19,370 bases of DNA, from the NCBI GenBank assembly GCA_037147235.1, contig JBAWVO010000100.1, forward strand, positions 1 through 19,370. Reading direction: 5' to 3'. The position numbers were made by a program, and so were the translations under genes. The notes under the pieces were generated by a model. It saw only the letters and a program-made list of their open reading frames with translations. It made no database searches and was not told the DNA's origin. Of this stretch, positions 1 to 8,499 are shown in pieces. Origin of the DNA: JANXQG01 sp037147235 (lineage in GTDB: Bacteria > Planctomycetota > Planctomycetia > Pirellulales > Thermoguttaceae). The first letter of the stretch is position 1. Each line of letters begins with the position of its first letter.

Positions 1-58
1 GCGTCTCGCCTGCCTGGTTCAACCACAACATCTTGGGCAGGCGACGCCCGCACCACAA

Positions 59-139
59 TTATCCGCAAACCCGGCGGAGAGCCAAGAAACCCACGAATGC
101 GCCACTGAGGAAAATCAGGAGGAATGCCATGTTGCGCAC
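59..139 (-). CDS. possible small membrane peptide downstream of the FHA gene
   Basis: A 26-codon frame opens at a GTG (an ATG follows three codons later) and ends in TAA. From the ATG it reads MAFLLIFLSGAFVGFLALRR plus three residues, a single hydrophobic helix with a positively charged end, as in one-span membrane peptides. It lies in the same frame as the FHA gene, 16 codons past that gene's TGA, so it could be a translationally coupled peptide or simply former 3' coding sequence behind a stop mutation. The ribosome site is unclear, with only a G-run touching the GTG. No family is recognised and chance is a real alternative. Confidence 0.25.
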   Translation of the reverse strand: MRNMAFLLIFLSGAFVGFLALRRVCG

Positions 140-187
140 CCCCAGCGACGCAATCGCGAGGCTTTTTCTTGTGGCCCCGCTACTCGA

Positions 188-2392
188 TCACGACGATCTA
201 TTCTCTTTTTTGACTTCCGCGGCAGGCTCCTCGACCGCCTTGATATGACGGCTCATGTAGGCCAACCGCTCGCTGGTCATGCGTGACGCCAACGACTTGT
301 AGCGTACTCCCCAGAGTACCGCGACGGCCAACGACGCGACCGCACCGTAAATCGTAATATGGGGTGCCCCCGGCAATAAATAAATGACCAGAAGCGACAC
401 GCCGGCCACGACCGATACGCTCGTCACCAGCAGCTTCGCACGCGTATTGCCGGAAAGCCGCTTGCTTTCGTGCTTGTGCAAGGCGTTCTTGGCCGAAAGG
501 TTGGCTAATTGACGCATCGCTTGCAAGTCAACCTGCCTTTCCGCAACAACGGCACGAGGAGCCATCTCCACCGGTTCGCACGGATCAGGAGGTTCGGGGT
601 GAGGTTCGGGTACGACAGAGATCGAGGACGACTGGGGCGCAGCGACAGCCGAGACGGCAGCCGGATCAGACGATGGTGCCGAATCGCCTCGCGACCGAGC
701 CAGTAATCGCGACATATATTCGTCGATCGATACTTCTTCCTCTCGGTCCTGTCCCACAGATTCCAGCGGACGCGGGACAGGAGCAGAGATGTCGATCAAT
801 GGCTCTTCAGCCGGTCCGCTCTTCGAGGACTCGTCCTCGTGATTGAAATTGTTGTTGGATTGCTCTTCCTCGTCCGCCTGGTCGGTATTAAAGCCGGTCC
901 GCCGCAAGATGGCCAACAGATCAACGGGTGTAGCGGTGGTCGGCGCGGTGATTTTCACGGTCTCGGCTTCGGCGACGGGCTTCCTTTCCGTTTCGCTTAG
1001 GACTTCTCGGACAGCTAGATGCTCAGTTTCCGTCGACTGAATGGCCGTGGCGTTACGAAGTTGCGACTCCCACTGCCGACGCTCCTTCTCCAACGCAACG
1101 TGTTGCGATTCGAGGTCGACGCACAGGGCGTCCAACCCCGCCACGCGATCATCCAGCGTCTGATGCGCGACGATCTTCTGTGTTTCCCAGGCGGCCTGCT
1201 GCTCTTCCAACGCCCGATACTGGGCATCCAAATTGGCTTGCTGGGCCGCAAGTTGCGTGGATTCCGTGGACCGGGCAGCCAATACCTCGCCTTGTTGCGA
1301 TTCCCATTGGAGACGTTCGCTGGCCAACACTTCTTGTGCGGACTCAAATTCCACGCGAAGACGCTGTCGGTCCGCCTCGTGCGCCGCGGCCTGCTCGGCA
1401 ATTTCCGACTTCTGTGTTTCCCAGGCAACTCGCTGCTCTTCCAACGCCCGATACTGGGCATCCAAATTGGCTTGCTGGGCCGCAACTTGCGTGGATTCCG
1501 TGGACCGGGCAGCCAATACCTCGCCTTGTTGCGATTCCCATTGGAGACGTTCGCTGGCCAACACTTCTTGTGCGGACTCAAATTCCACGCGAAGACGCTG
1601 TCGGTCCGCCTCGTGCGCCGCGGCCTGCTCGGCAATTTCCGACTTCTGTGTTTCCCAGGCAACTCGCTGCTCTTCCAACGCCCGACGTTGGGCATCCAAC
1701 TCGACTTGCTGGGCCGCAAGTTGTTCGGCTTCCGTGGACTGGGAGGTGAGTGCTTTGCCGCGCCGCGACTCCCACTCACCACGCTCGTTATTCAGCGCAG
1801 CGCAGGCCGAATCAAGCTCGACTTGCAGGGCATCCAGTTCGGCCGCTCGGCTAGCCAGATCGGCCTGCGATTCGGTTTTTTGCAACTCCCACTGAGCTCG
1901 AAGCATGTCCAGTTCAGACTGCCTGGCTTGAAAATCCGCTTGCGTGGCGTCACATTCGGCCTGTTGTTCGTCCAATGAACAAAGACGAGCCTGAATCTGG
2001 GCCAACTGCTGATCAATCGTGCATTGCTGTTCTCGTAGGTTCTCGCTGGGCAGGCCAGGTTGCGCGGTCTCAACCACTTCCAGGTCGATGGCCCCGATAC
2101 TCAGGCAATCGCCTGCTTGCAGAGCCGACTCGGTGAAGTTGCGTCCGTTTAATCGCGTATCGGGCGACCAACGCCGGACCACCGTTCGGCCGGGGCCACG
2201 GAGAATCAGACAATGAACCGCCCCTATGTTGACAGCTCGCAATCGCAGAGTACAATGGGAACCCGATCCGATCGTGCATTTCGTCGATTCGAGACGCACG
2301 ACCTGGCCATCGCGGGTCGACCCCCGCACGCGTAGAACCAGAAAACCTGGAGTCGATGAAAGCACGGACGACGGTGAAAGCATTCGGACCAT
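188..2392 (-). CDS. FHA domain protein with long coiled coil and two C-terminal membrane spans
   Basis: This is a 734-residue protein. Residues about 15-108 form a forkhead-associated domain, a fold that usually binds phosphothreonine peptides. Visible landmarks are GSGSHCTL (about 42-49), the H60-C61 pair after the variable loop, and L-N-G at 81-83 before the final strands. Residues about 115-500 are rich in Glu, Gln, Ala and Arg in heptad-like order and contain a 78-residue unit repeated in tandem. An acidic, proline-rich linker follows. Residues about 653-673 and 680-697 are two hydrophobic spans, then a charged tail to residue 734. The likely layout is a membrane-anchored cytoplasmic rod with an FHA head that docks phosphorylated partners, perhaps of the Ser/Thr kinases common in Planctomycetes. 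The start is the first ATG; another lies three codons inside, and neither has a clear ribosome site. The next gene is divergent. Confidence 0.88.
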   Translation of the reverse strand: MVRMLSPSSVLSSTPGFLVLRVRGSTRDGQVVRLESTKCTIGSGSHCTLRLRAVNIGAVHCLILRGPGRTVVRRWSPDTRLNGRNFTESALQAGDCLSIGAIDLEVVETAQPGLPSENLREQQCTIDQQLAQIQARLCSLDEQQAECDATQADFQARQSELDMLRAQWELQKTESQADLASRAAELDALQVELDSACAALNNERGEWESRRGKALTSQSTEAEQLAAQQVELDAQRRALEEQRVAWETQKSEIAEQAAAHEADRQRLRVEFESAQEVLASERLQWESQQGEVLAARSTESTQVAAQQANLDAQYRALEEQRVAWETQKSEIAEQAAAHEADRQRLRVEFESAQEVLASERLQWESQQGEVLAARSTESTQLAAQQANLDAQYRALEEQQAAWETQKIVAHQTLDDRVAGLDALCVDLESQHVALEKERRQWESQLRNATAIQSTETEHLAVREVLSETERKPVAEAETVKITAPTTATPVDLLAILRRTGFNTDQADEEEQSNNNFNHEDESSKSGPAEEPLIDISAPVPRPLESVGQDREEEVSIDEYMSRLLARSRGDSAPSSDPAAVSAVAAPQSSSISVVPEPHPEPPDPCEPVEMAPRAVVAERQVDLQAMRQLANLSAKNALHKHESKRLSGNTRAKLLVTSVSVVAGVSLLVIYLLPGAPHITIYGAVASLAVAVLWGVRYKSLASRMTSERLAYMSRHIKAVEEPAAEVKKENRSS
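1171..1790 (-). repeat. 234-bp in-frame tandem repeat in the coiled-coil region
   Basis: Two nearly identical 234-bp copies lie at 1203-1436 and 1437-1670, and a diverged partial copy continues to about 1790. Some similarity also precedes 1203. The period equals 78 codons, so the frame is kept. The near-identity at DNA level points to a recent duplication that lengthened the rod, and the copy number could vary between strains. Confidence 0.9.
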
Positions 2393-2981
2393 TTTTGTTG
2401 TCTACACGGGTTGAAGTGCCCCGAATCGCACCGATAGGGAGGGGTTTGTATCGCTTTTAGCCGTTCAAAATATAACTCTCTACGGCATTTAGCTTGCGGA
2501 CAGTGGCACGTCAAAGTCGAAAAGGCACATTTGCGAGAGGATTGCTCATCGAAAAAAAAGGGTTGATGATCTGTGCCGGTTTTGCCGATTATCGGATAGC
2601 AACGCCGAACGGGAATCGAGGGGGGGCCATCCCAACCGATCGTGGGACAAGGCGCGCTGGTCGCCAAGTGTCCAAGACAATCTTCCCCGGAGCGTGGCAA
2701 ACCAAGATTCGCGGTCTTTTTGCAACTGCTTGCCTTGAAAGCATTTGTGACTGATTTAGCAGCTTGAGAGCCGGCTGCGGGAAAATTTTTTATTTTTTTG
2801 AGCCTTATTGACTCGACTTGCGTAGTATAGTTTGGTTGCTCCGGTGGTGTCGGGCTCATCTTTCGGCACCGCAGGGTAACTATCCGGAATTAACACATTC
2901 TTAATAAGGGTGTTTGAGTATGGCTACTCTGAGGGTGCGTTTCCTTCAGCGCGGCCCGAATCGGACACCAAGGTGAATCCT
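2393..2981. other. divergent intergenic region between FHA and DksA-like genes
   Basis: No convincing gene is seen here, although it must hold promoters for both neighbours. An AT-rich patch (about 2781-2815) with a T run precedes a TTGACT (2808-2813) and a TATAGT (2826-2831). Their 12-bp spacing is too short for a normal sigma-70 promoter, so I do not call one. The same DNA can be read as the upstream extension of the DksA-like gene from a GTG at 2910, but that lacks a ribosome site and looks non-coding. Confidence 0.5.
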
Positions 2982-3437
2982 ATGAGCCGCAAAGACGCGA
3001 TTCTGAGCATGCGCCAAGTGCTCGTCAAAAGGCGAGACGCACTCCGCAATGCACTGGCAGGCGACTTGAGCCTGCTCAAAGAACTGAGGGCCCAAACCTC
3101 TGGCGACATGGTTGATGCCGCACTGGATTCCGTCCAGGACGAAATCAGCTCGCAGTTGGCCGAGGTCGAAAGCCGCGAACTATCCAGCATCGAATATGCC
3201 CTGGAGCGGATGCGCTCCGGGCACTTCGGTAGCTGCGAAGGCTGCGGCATGGGCATTCCCATGGCCCGGCTCAACGCACTGCCCTACGCCACATGCTGCA
3301 TCAAGTGTCAGCGCGAGGCTGAACGGCAAGGTGCCAACAGCGGCAGTTCCGCCGACGTTGACTGGAGCCGGTTGCTGGATTCGTCCAACGGCGATTCCGA
3401 ATTGTCGATTAACGACATCGAGTTGGACGTATCCTAA
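2982..3437 (+). CDS. DksA/TraR-type C4 zinc-finger transcription regulator
   Basis: This 151-residue protein has the DksA architecture. The N-terminal helical hairpin carries D42-x2-D45-x-A47, matching the D-x2-D-x-A motif at the DksA coiled-coil tip that reaches into the RNA polymerase secondary channel. A C4 zinc finger follows: C85-x2-C88-x17-C106-x2-C109, the family spacing. The tail is acidic. The expected role is binding RNA polymerase and changing promoter output, in well-studied relatives together with ppGpp. The ATG at 2982 is chosen because AAGGTGA (2970-2976) sits at good distance; an in-frame GTG at 2910 would add 24 residues without a ribosome site. The gene lies 113 bp before the protease and could share its transcript. 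Planctomycetes may carry several family members, so I do not assign the dksA name. Confidence 0.88.
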   Translation: MSRKDAILSMRQVLVKRRDALRNALAGDLSLLKELRAQTSGDMVDAALDSVQDEISSQLAEVESRELSSIEYALERMRSGHFGSCEGCGMGIPMARLNALPYATCCIKCQREAERQGANSGSSADVDWSRLLDSSNGDSELSINDIELDVS

Positions 3438-3550
3438 GCGATATTCCCGAGCAAGGGCCGGCGCAGGTTTTGCAGGAGGGATCTCCGGGTTCATCCTACG
3501 GGTCTGCACGGCCTGCAATGTTCCGTCAAAGCAAAGGACCGTCAGCGGTG

Positions 3551-4723
3551 ATGTCGAAACGCCGGAAGTTGTGGCTGGCGCGGGACTCCGTGACCTGCGC
3601 CTTGGTGCCCCTGCTGCTGAGCATCGCGACCTTGAACGTCTCGCCGGTTCGTGCTGCGAATATCAAGGCCGTCAGTGCCCAGCATCCGGTCACATCGCCC
3701 GAGGCTCGTGCCCAGTTGCAGCGGGTTCTTGAGCAGAACGCCCCTGTGCTGGAGGCCCAGGCTACGGTACTCAAGACGGTCTCAAAGCTCATCGGCGCGA
3801 CCGTGGTCCATATTGAAGCCGACGTGCCGCAGCAGACGCTACAGCACAATCATGATCGGCATGTCGAGACGGCCGGCTCCGGAGTGGTCGTCCAGCGGAA
3901 GGGTCGCTTCTACGTACTCACCAACCGGCACGTCTTTCGCAACGCTCCGGTTGGAGACATTCGCATTCATCTGGCCGACGGCCGGCTACTTCATCCCGTG
4001 CGGGCATTGGGGGACGAAGAAACCGACGTCGGCGTGCTGGCAATCGATTCAGCCGATTTGATCGCATCCCCGGTCGGCGACAGTGATCGGATGGAGATTG
4101 GCGACTTCGTGCTTGCCGCCGGGAGCCCCTTCAATCTGAGCCATTCGATCACGTTTGGCATCATCAGTGCCCGCGGGCGGCACAATCTTGAATTGGGCGA
4201 CGACGCGGTTCGCTTCCAGGACTTTTTGCAGACCGACGCGGCCATCAATCCCGGCAACAGTGGCGGCCCGTTGTGCAACCTGCGCGGCGAGATCATCGGC
4301 ATAAATACGGCCATCGCCAGCAGTTCCGGCGGCAATGAGGGGGTTGGCTTCTCGATTCCCATCAATCTCTTCATGGGCGTGGCCCGGCAGTTGATCGACT
4401 CCGGCAAAGTAACGCGGGCGTTTCTTGGCGTGAGTCTCGACGCCAAGTTCGGCCCAGCCATGGCCGCCGAATTGGGCCTCACCCGGGTGACGGGCACGCG
4501 GGTGATGACCGTCACGCGCGGCGGACCGGCCGAGGCCGCCGACATTCGCAGGGACGACGTGATCATGAAACTCAATGGCACCGAGATCGACGACGACGCG
4601 CATCTAGTGAATCTCGTTGGCCTGATTGAGGTCGGCAAGAAAGTATCGCTGGAAATCTTCCGCGACAGCAAGACGATCGTCATTCAGGCGGAAGTCGCCG
4701 ACCGCAGCAAGTTCGCGCTGTGA
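3551..4723 (+). CDS. exported HtrA/DegP-type serine protease with one PDZ domain
   Basis: This is a 390-residue S1C-family protease. The N-terminus is a signal peptide: basic MSKRRK, a hydrophobic core, and a probable cut after the VRA at 33-35. The trypsin-like domain shows the full triad: H127 in TNRHVF, D159 in ETDVGVL, and S237 in NPGNSGGPL. A single PDZ domain covers about 290-380 with a FLGVSLD carboxylate-binding loop. The expected role is periplasmic protein quality control or regulated proteolysis. I chose the ATG at 3551 because it gives a normal signal peptide; ATG 3518 and TTG 3470 are in frame upstream, and no start has a strong ribosome site. DegP usually has two PDZ domains, so one suggests a DegS-like form, but with a cleavable signal rather than a proven anchor. 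A truncated helix-turn-helix frame overlaps its stop codon. Confidence 0.9.
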   Translation: MSKRRKLWLARDSVTCALVPLLLSIATLNVSPVRAANIKAVSAQHPVTSPEARAQLQRVLEQNAPVLEAQATVLKTVSKLIGATVVHIEADVPQQTLQHNHDRHVETAGSGVVVQRKGRFYVLTNRHVFRNAPVGDIRIHLADGRLLHPVRALGDEETDVGVLAIDSADLIASPVGDSDRMEIGDFVLAAGSPFNLSHSITFGIISARGRHNLELGDDAVRFQDFLQTDAAINPGNSGGPLCNLRGEIIGINTAIASSSGGNEGVGFSIPINLFMGVARQLIDSGKVTRAFLGVSLDAKFGPAMAAELGLTRVTGTRVMTVTRGGPAEAADIRRDDVIMKLNGTEIDDDAHLVNLVGLIEVGKKVSLEIFRDSKTIVIQAEVADRSKFAL

Positions 4724-4872
4724 CAAACAAATGGACAAAATTAACGGGCATGGATCGATCGGCGATCTCGAAGTTTGAAACGGGGCAGCGTCCCAATCCG
4801 ACCGTCGGCATGCTTGTGCGTTACGCCGAGGCCGTCGGGAAGCATCTTGTGGTCTCGTTAGTCGACAGGTGA
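4720..4872 (+). pseudogene. C-terminal half of an XRE-family helix-turn-helix regulator
   Basis: In one open frame the DNA encodes MDRSAISKFETGQRPNPTVG, then a helix ending RYAEAVGKHLVVSLVDR and a TGA. This matches the recognition helix and following helices of XRE/HigA-type regulators (consensus S-x-I-S-x-x-E-x-G, then a RYA-x-A-x-G helix). The first two helices of the DNA-binding domain are missing. The frame is open back to a GTG at 4720 that overlaps the protease stop, but the residues there do not restore the missing helices. The best reading is a 5'-truncated remnant, probably of an antitoxin-like regulator. A translated 40-50 residue peptide cannot be excluded. Confidence 0.75.
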
Positions 4873-4991
4873 CAAGCTGACGGATGTATCGGCGGATGTC
4901 TTCTTCCGTATGCAAGGAATTCGCCGTTGCCGTACTCAGTCCTACATCACCGTGCCTAAAGACGAGGGGCTGAAAAACCTCGCTGAAAAAC

Positions 4992-5021
4992 CTCGCATGA
5001 CACGACAAAACAGACTATAAT
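4992..5021 (+). promoter_or_regulatory. candidate promoter of the TPR gene
   Basis: A perfect TATAAT lies at 5016-5021, about 70 bases before the TPR start codon. The -35 match is weak (CTCGCA at 4992-4997, three of six, spacing 18). Just upstream a 13-bp unit, GCTGAAAAACCTC, is repeated in tandem at 4969-4994. The -10 box stands out in a GC-rich genome, but the call rests mainly on it. Confidence 0.45.
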
Positions 5022-5092
5022 GGATATAGTGGCTCCGCCTTTGCGAGGCGAACCTGGATTCGGAATTTTTCAGGCAAAAAGAGAATTGAACT

Positions 5093-8000
5093 ATGCGAGC
5101 GGCGATGAATGCCCGTCTTATTGATTTTGCAATACTTTCGGTTTTGGCCGCCATGGCTTGCGAGGCAAGAGCCGATGAAGCCACCGTGGCGTTTGAGAAA
5201 GGGAATGAAGCCTTTGCAAAAGCCGATCACGACCTGGCGATCCGCTGTTTCACCGAGGCGATTCGGCTCAAACTCGATTACGCCGTAGCGTACTACAACC
5301 GGAGCAGCGCCTACGCAAAGAAGGGCGATCTGGACAAGGCCCTTGCGGATTGTACCGAAGCCATCCGGCTCAAACCCGATTACGTTGCCGCATACAACCA
5401 TCGGGGATTAACCTACACGAAGAAGGGCGAACTGGACAAGGCCCTTGCCGATTACGCCGAAGCGATCCGCCTCAAACCCGATGATGCCACTGCGTACAAT
5501 TTCCGGGGCAACGCCCTGGTGAAGAGGGGTGAACTGGACAAAGCGATTGTCGATTACTCCCAGGCCATCCGCCTCAAACCCGATGATGCCGCTGCGTACA
5601 ACAACCGGGGCAACGCCCATGAAAAAAAGGAGAACTTGGATCCGGCCATTGCGGACTTCACCGAGGCCATCCGCCTCAAGCCCGATGACGTCGCTGCACG
5701 CAACAACCGGGGTAATGTTTACGTGAAGAAGGGCGACCGGGACAAGGCCATTGCGGATTACAGCGAAGCCATCCGGCTCAAACCCGATGATGTCGATGCG
5801 CTCAATAACCGGGGTAACGCCTACGCGAGAAAGGGCGAGTTCGACAAGGCCATTGCCGATTGCACGGAAGCTATCCGGCTCAACCCTGATTATTTCGCTG
5901 CGTACAACAACCGTGGATTCGCCTACACGAAGAAGGGTTACCTGGACCAAGCCATTGCGGATTGCACCGAGGCGATCCGCCTCAAACTCGATTATGCCGC
6001 CGCCTACAGCAACCGGGGAGGCGCCTACTTCTCCAAGGGCGACCTGGAGAGGGCCATTGTGGATTACACCGAGGCCATCCGGCTCAAACCCGATGACGCC
6101 GCCGTGCATGAGAGCCGGGCCAAAGCCAGCGCGAAGAAGGGCGATCTGGATCGGGCCATTGTCGATTGCACCGAGGCCATCCGCCTCAAACCCAATGACG
6201 CCGCTGCGTATGACAATCGAGGCAACGCCTACGCGAAGAAGGGCGAACCGGACAAGGCCATTGTGGATTACACCGAAGCCATCCGCCTCAAACCCGATTT
6301 TAACGCTGCGTTTGACAACCGGGGCAACGCCTACGCGAAAAAGGGCGAACTGGACAAGGCCATTGCGGATTGTACCGAGGCTATCCGGCTCAAACCCGAT
6401 TACGCCACTGCATACAACAGCCGAGGCAACGCCTACGAAATAAAGAATGACCTGAATAAGGCCATTGCGGACTACACCGAGGTCATCCGGCTCCTACCCG
6501 ATGACGCCGATGCATACAACTACCGCGGCAACGCATACGCAAAGAAGGGTGCCCCGGACAAGGCCGTTGCGGATTGCAGCGAGGCCATCCGGCTCAAGCC
6601 TAATGATGCCGATGCCTACCGCAACCGGGGACTCGCCTACTACTCCCTGGGCCTCCTCGATAAAGCGATTGCGGATTACAGCGAGACCGTCCGGCTCAAA
6701 CCCGATGACGCCGCTGCGCACGACAACCGAGGCAACGCCTACGCGAAGAAGGGAAAACTGGATAAGTCGATTGCGGATTTTACCGAAGCCATCCGACTCA
6801 AAATCGATTTCGCCGCTGCCTACAACGACCGGGGCAACGCCTACCACTCCAAGGGTGACCTGGACCGGGCCCTTGTGGATTTCACCGAAGCCATCCGGCT
6901 CAAACCCGATTTCGCCGCAGCCTACTACAACCGAAGCAATGCCTGCTACTCCAAGGGCGACCTGGACAGGACCCTTGCGGATTGCACCGAAGCTATCCGA
7001 CTCAAACCCGATTATGCCGATGCCTACCGCAACCGGGGTAACGCCTACGTAAAAAAAATCAACATGCTGGACCAGGCCATTGCGGATTATACCGAGGCCA
7101 TCCGCCTCAAACCTGATTACGCCGCTGCGTTCGGCGGCCGAGGTTTTGCCTACACGAAGAAGAACGACCTGGAGAAGGCCATTACGGATTGCAGCGAGGC
7201 CATCCGCCTCAAACCTGATTCCGCCGATGCGTTCGGCGTTCGGGGATTCGCCTACTACTCCAAGGGCGACTTGGCCAAGGCCCTTGCGGATTGCAGCGAG
7301 GCGATTCGCCTCAAACCCGATTGCACCGACGCCTACTACAACCGCGGGAACGCCTACGAGAAAAAGGGCGAACTGGACAAGGCCCTTGCGGATTACAACG
7401 AGGCCATCCGCCTCAAACCCGATGACTTCGCCGCCTACTACACTCGGGGTAACGCCTACACAAAAACGGGCGAATTGGACAAGGCCATTGAAGATTACAC
7501 CGAGGCCATCCGGCTCAAGCCCGATTATTTCGATGCGTTCGGCAACCGAGGTTTCGCCTACGTAAAGAGGGGCGAACTGGATAAAGCCATTGCCGATTGT
7601 AGCGAGGCCATCCGGCTCAAACCTGATTATGCCGATGCTTACTGCAACCGAGCACTCGCCCTCTACTCCAAGGGCGAACTGGACAAGGCCCTTGCGGATT
7701 ACACCGAGGCCATCCGATACAAACCCGATTACGCCGTTGCGTACAATAACCGGAGTAACGCCTACGCGAAGAAGGGCGAACTGGACAAGGCCATTGCCGA
7801 TTGCACCGAGGCCATCCGGCACAAGCCCGATTACGTCGATGCGTACAACAATCGGGGCGTCGCCTACGTGAAAAGGGGCGACCTGGATCCGGCCATTGTG
7901 GATTACACCGAGGCCATCCGGCTCAAACCCGATTCCGCCGTTGCGTACAATAATCGGGGATTGGCCTTCGACAAAAAAGGCGACCCAACCAAGGCCATTG

Positions 8001-8248
8001 CGGATTACACCAAGGCCATTCAACTCAAACCCGACGGCGCGGATACTTTCGGCAATCGAGGCAGCGTCTACTACTACAAGGGCGAACTGGACAAGGCCCT
8101 TGTGGATTGTACCGAGGCCATCCGGCTCAAGCCCAATAGTGCCGATGCGTACCGCATCCGGGGATTCGCCTACTACTACAAAGGTGAACCGGACAAGGCA
8201 AATAAGGACTTTGCCGAGGCCATTCGACACGGGCGACCTGAAAAATAA
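5093..8248 (+). CDS. exported protein of 30 consecutive TPR units
   Basis: The 1051-residue protein starts with a signal peptide (hydrophobic 9-23, likely cut after ARA at 25-27). It then consists of 30 TPR units of 34 residues with the core DKAIADYTEAIRLKPDYA; 27 plus 30 x 34 accounts for nearly the whole length. One unit, at about 7050-7080, has an extra residue (VKKINMLDQAI instead of VKKGELDKAI). Units are very alike. The residue after the I/L-x-D of the core is Cys in 12 units and Tyr or Phe in the rest. There is no catalytic domain, so the protein should be a long superhelical binding scaffold in the periplasm or outside. The last unit breaks off in a charged end, HGRPEK. An ATG four codons inside is an alternative start. 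The partner is unknown. A promoter-like -10 box lies upstream, and a palindromic element begins four bases past the stop. Confidence 0.92.
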   Translation: MRAAMNARLIDFAILSVLAAMACEARADEATVAFEKGNEAFAKADHDLAIRCFTEAIRLKLDYAVAYYNRSSAYAKKGDLDKALADCTEAIRLKPDYVAAYNHRGLTYTKKGELDKALADYAEAIRLKPDDATAYNFRGNALVKRGELDKAIVDYSQAIRLKPDDAAAYNNRGNAHEKKENLDPAIADFTEAIRLKPDDVAARNNRGNVYVKKGDRDKAIADYSEAIRLKPDDVDALNNRGNAYARKGEFDKAIADCTEAIRLNPDYFAAYNNRGFAYTKKGYLDQAIADCTEAIRLKLDYAAAYSNRGGAYFSKGDLERAIVDYTEAIRLKPDDAAVHESRAKASAKKGDLDRAIVDCTEAIRLKPNDAAAYDNRGNAYAKKGEPDKAIVDYTEAIRLKPDFNAAFDNRGNAYAKKGELDKAIADCTEAIRLKPDYATAYNSRGNAYEIKNDLNKAIADYTEVIRLLPDDADAYNYRGNAYAKKGAPDKAVADCSEAIRLKPNDADAYRNRGLAYYSLGLLDKAIADYSETVRLKPDDAAAHDNRGNAYAKKGKLDKSIADFTEAIRLKIDFAAAYNDRGNAYHSKGDLDRALVDFTEAIRLKPDFAAAYYNRSNACYSKGDLDRTLADCTEAIRLKPDYADAYRNRGNAYVKKINMLDQAIADYTEAIRLKPDYAAAFGGRGFAYTKKNDLEKAITDCSEAIRLKPDSADAFGVRGFAYYSKGDLAKALADCSEAIRLKPDCTDAYYNRGNAYEKKGELDKALADYNEAIRLKPDDFAAYYTRGNAYTKTGELDKAIEDYTEAIRLKPDYFDAFGNRGFAYVKRGELDKAIADCSEAIRLKPDYADAYCNRALALYSKGELDKALADYTEAIRYKPDYAVAYNNRSNAYAKKGELDKAIADCTEAIRHKPDYVDAYNNRGVAYVKRGDLDPAIVDYTEAIRLKPDSAVAYNNRGLAFDKKGDPTKAIADYTKAIQLKPDGADTFGNRGSVYYYKGELDKALVDCTEAIRLKPNSADAYRIRGFAYYYKGEPDKANKDFAEAIRHGRPEK
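5192..8245 (+). repeat. about 30 tandem 102-bp DNA repeats encoding TPR units
   Basis: The 34-codon units are similar at DNA level as well as protein level; the segment for EAIRLKPD recurs almost unchanged. Such an array is prone to unequal recombination and to mis-assembly from short reads, so the copy number here should be treated with care. It also creates very long open frames on the opposite strand that are artefacts. Confidence 0.9.
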
Positions 8249-8251
8249 AGA

Positions 8252-8390
8252 TCTTCCGGTTTTGGGTGCAGAAGTAGGGTGGGGAGAGTGAAACGAGCCC
8301 CACCAAAAGCGGACCGCAACGGAATTGGTGGGGCTCGCTGCGCTCTCCCCACCCTACAATTATTCGCGTTCCGCACATGAAACCGGAAGA
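8252..8390. repeat. 139-bp palindromic MITE-like element, copy 1
   Basis: The element has terminal inverted repeats, TCTTCCGGTT on the left and AACCGGAAGA on the right, around a long imperfect hairpin. The hairpin arms are GTAGGGTGGGGAGAG and its complement, with inner GAGCCCCACC and GGTGGGGCTC. A second copy lies at about 16268-16390. It sits between the converging TPR and GH2 genes, so its RNA could end transcription from both sides. No protein is encoded, and no matching target duplication is seen. Confidence 0.8.
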
Positions 8391-8401
8391 GCCAATGAAA
8401 C

Positions 8402-8499
8402 TTACTTGAGACCGGGCGTGACCGCGATGATGCCGACGTCGATGAACTGGCCGCCGGCGGTCTAATGGCAATGGACGGCAAAGATATTCTTGCCGGGTT

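Noticed and set aside
1019..1978. 319-codon frame on the plus strand across the FHA gene
   Set aside because: It is opened by the 234-bp repeat and codon bias of the coiled coil; the product is Leu/Arg-rich repeats without a start signal.
2494..2754. 86-codon plus-strand frame in the divergent intergenic region
   Set aside because: No ribosome site, no family features and basic low-order composition.
2224..2859. 211-codon minus-strand frame reaching from the intergenic region into the FHA gene
   Set aside because: It overlaps the conserved FHA domain in another frame, has no ribosome site and an irregular composition.
6494..8230. Long open frame of 578 codons on the minus strand across the TPR gene
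   Set aside because: It is the mirror of the repeated TPR codons; its own product is a repetitive Val/Gly-rich series with no known fold, and the TPR frame is clearly the real one. The same holds for 5408-6109 on the minus strand.
5192..8245. CRISPR-like regular repeats
   Set aside because: The regular 102-bp period is coding and in frame as TPR units; there are no unique spacers between short identical repeats.
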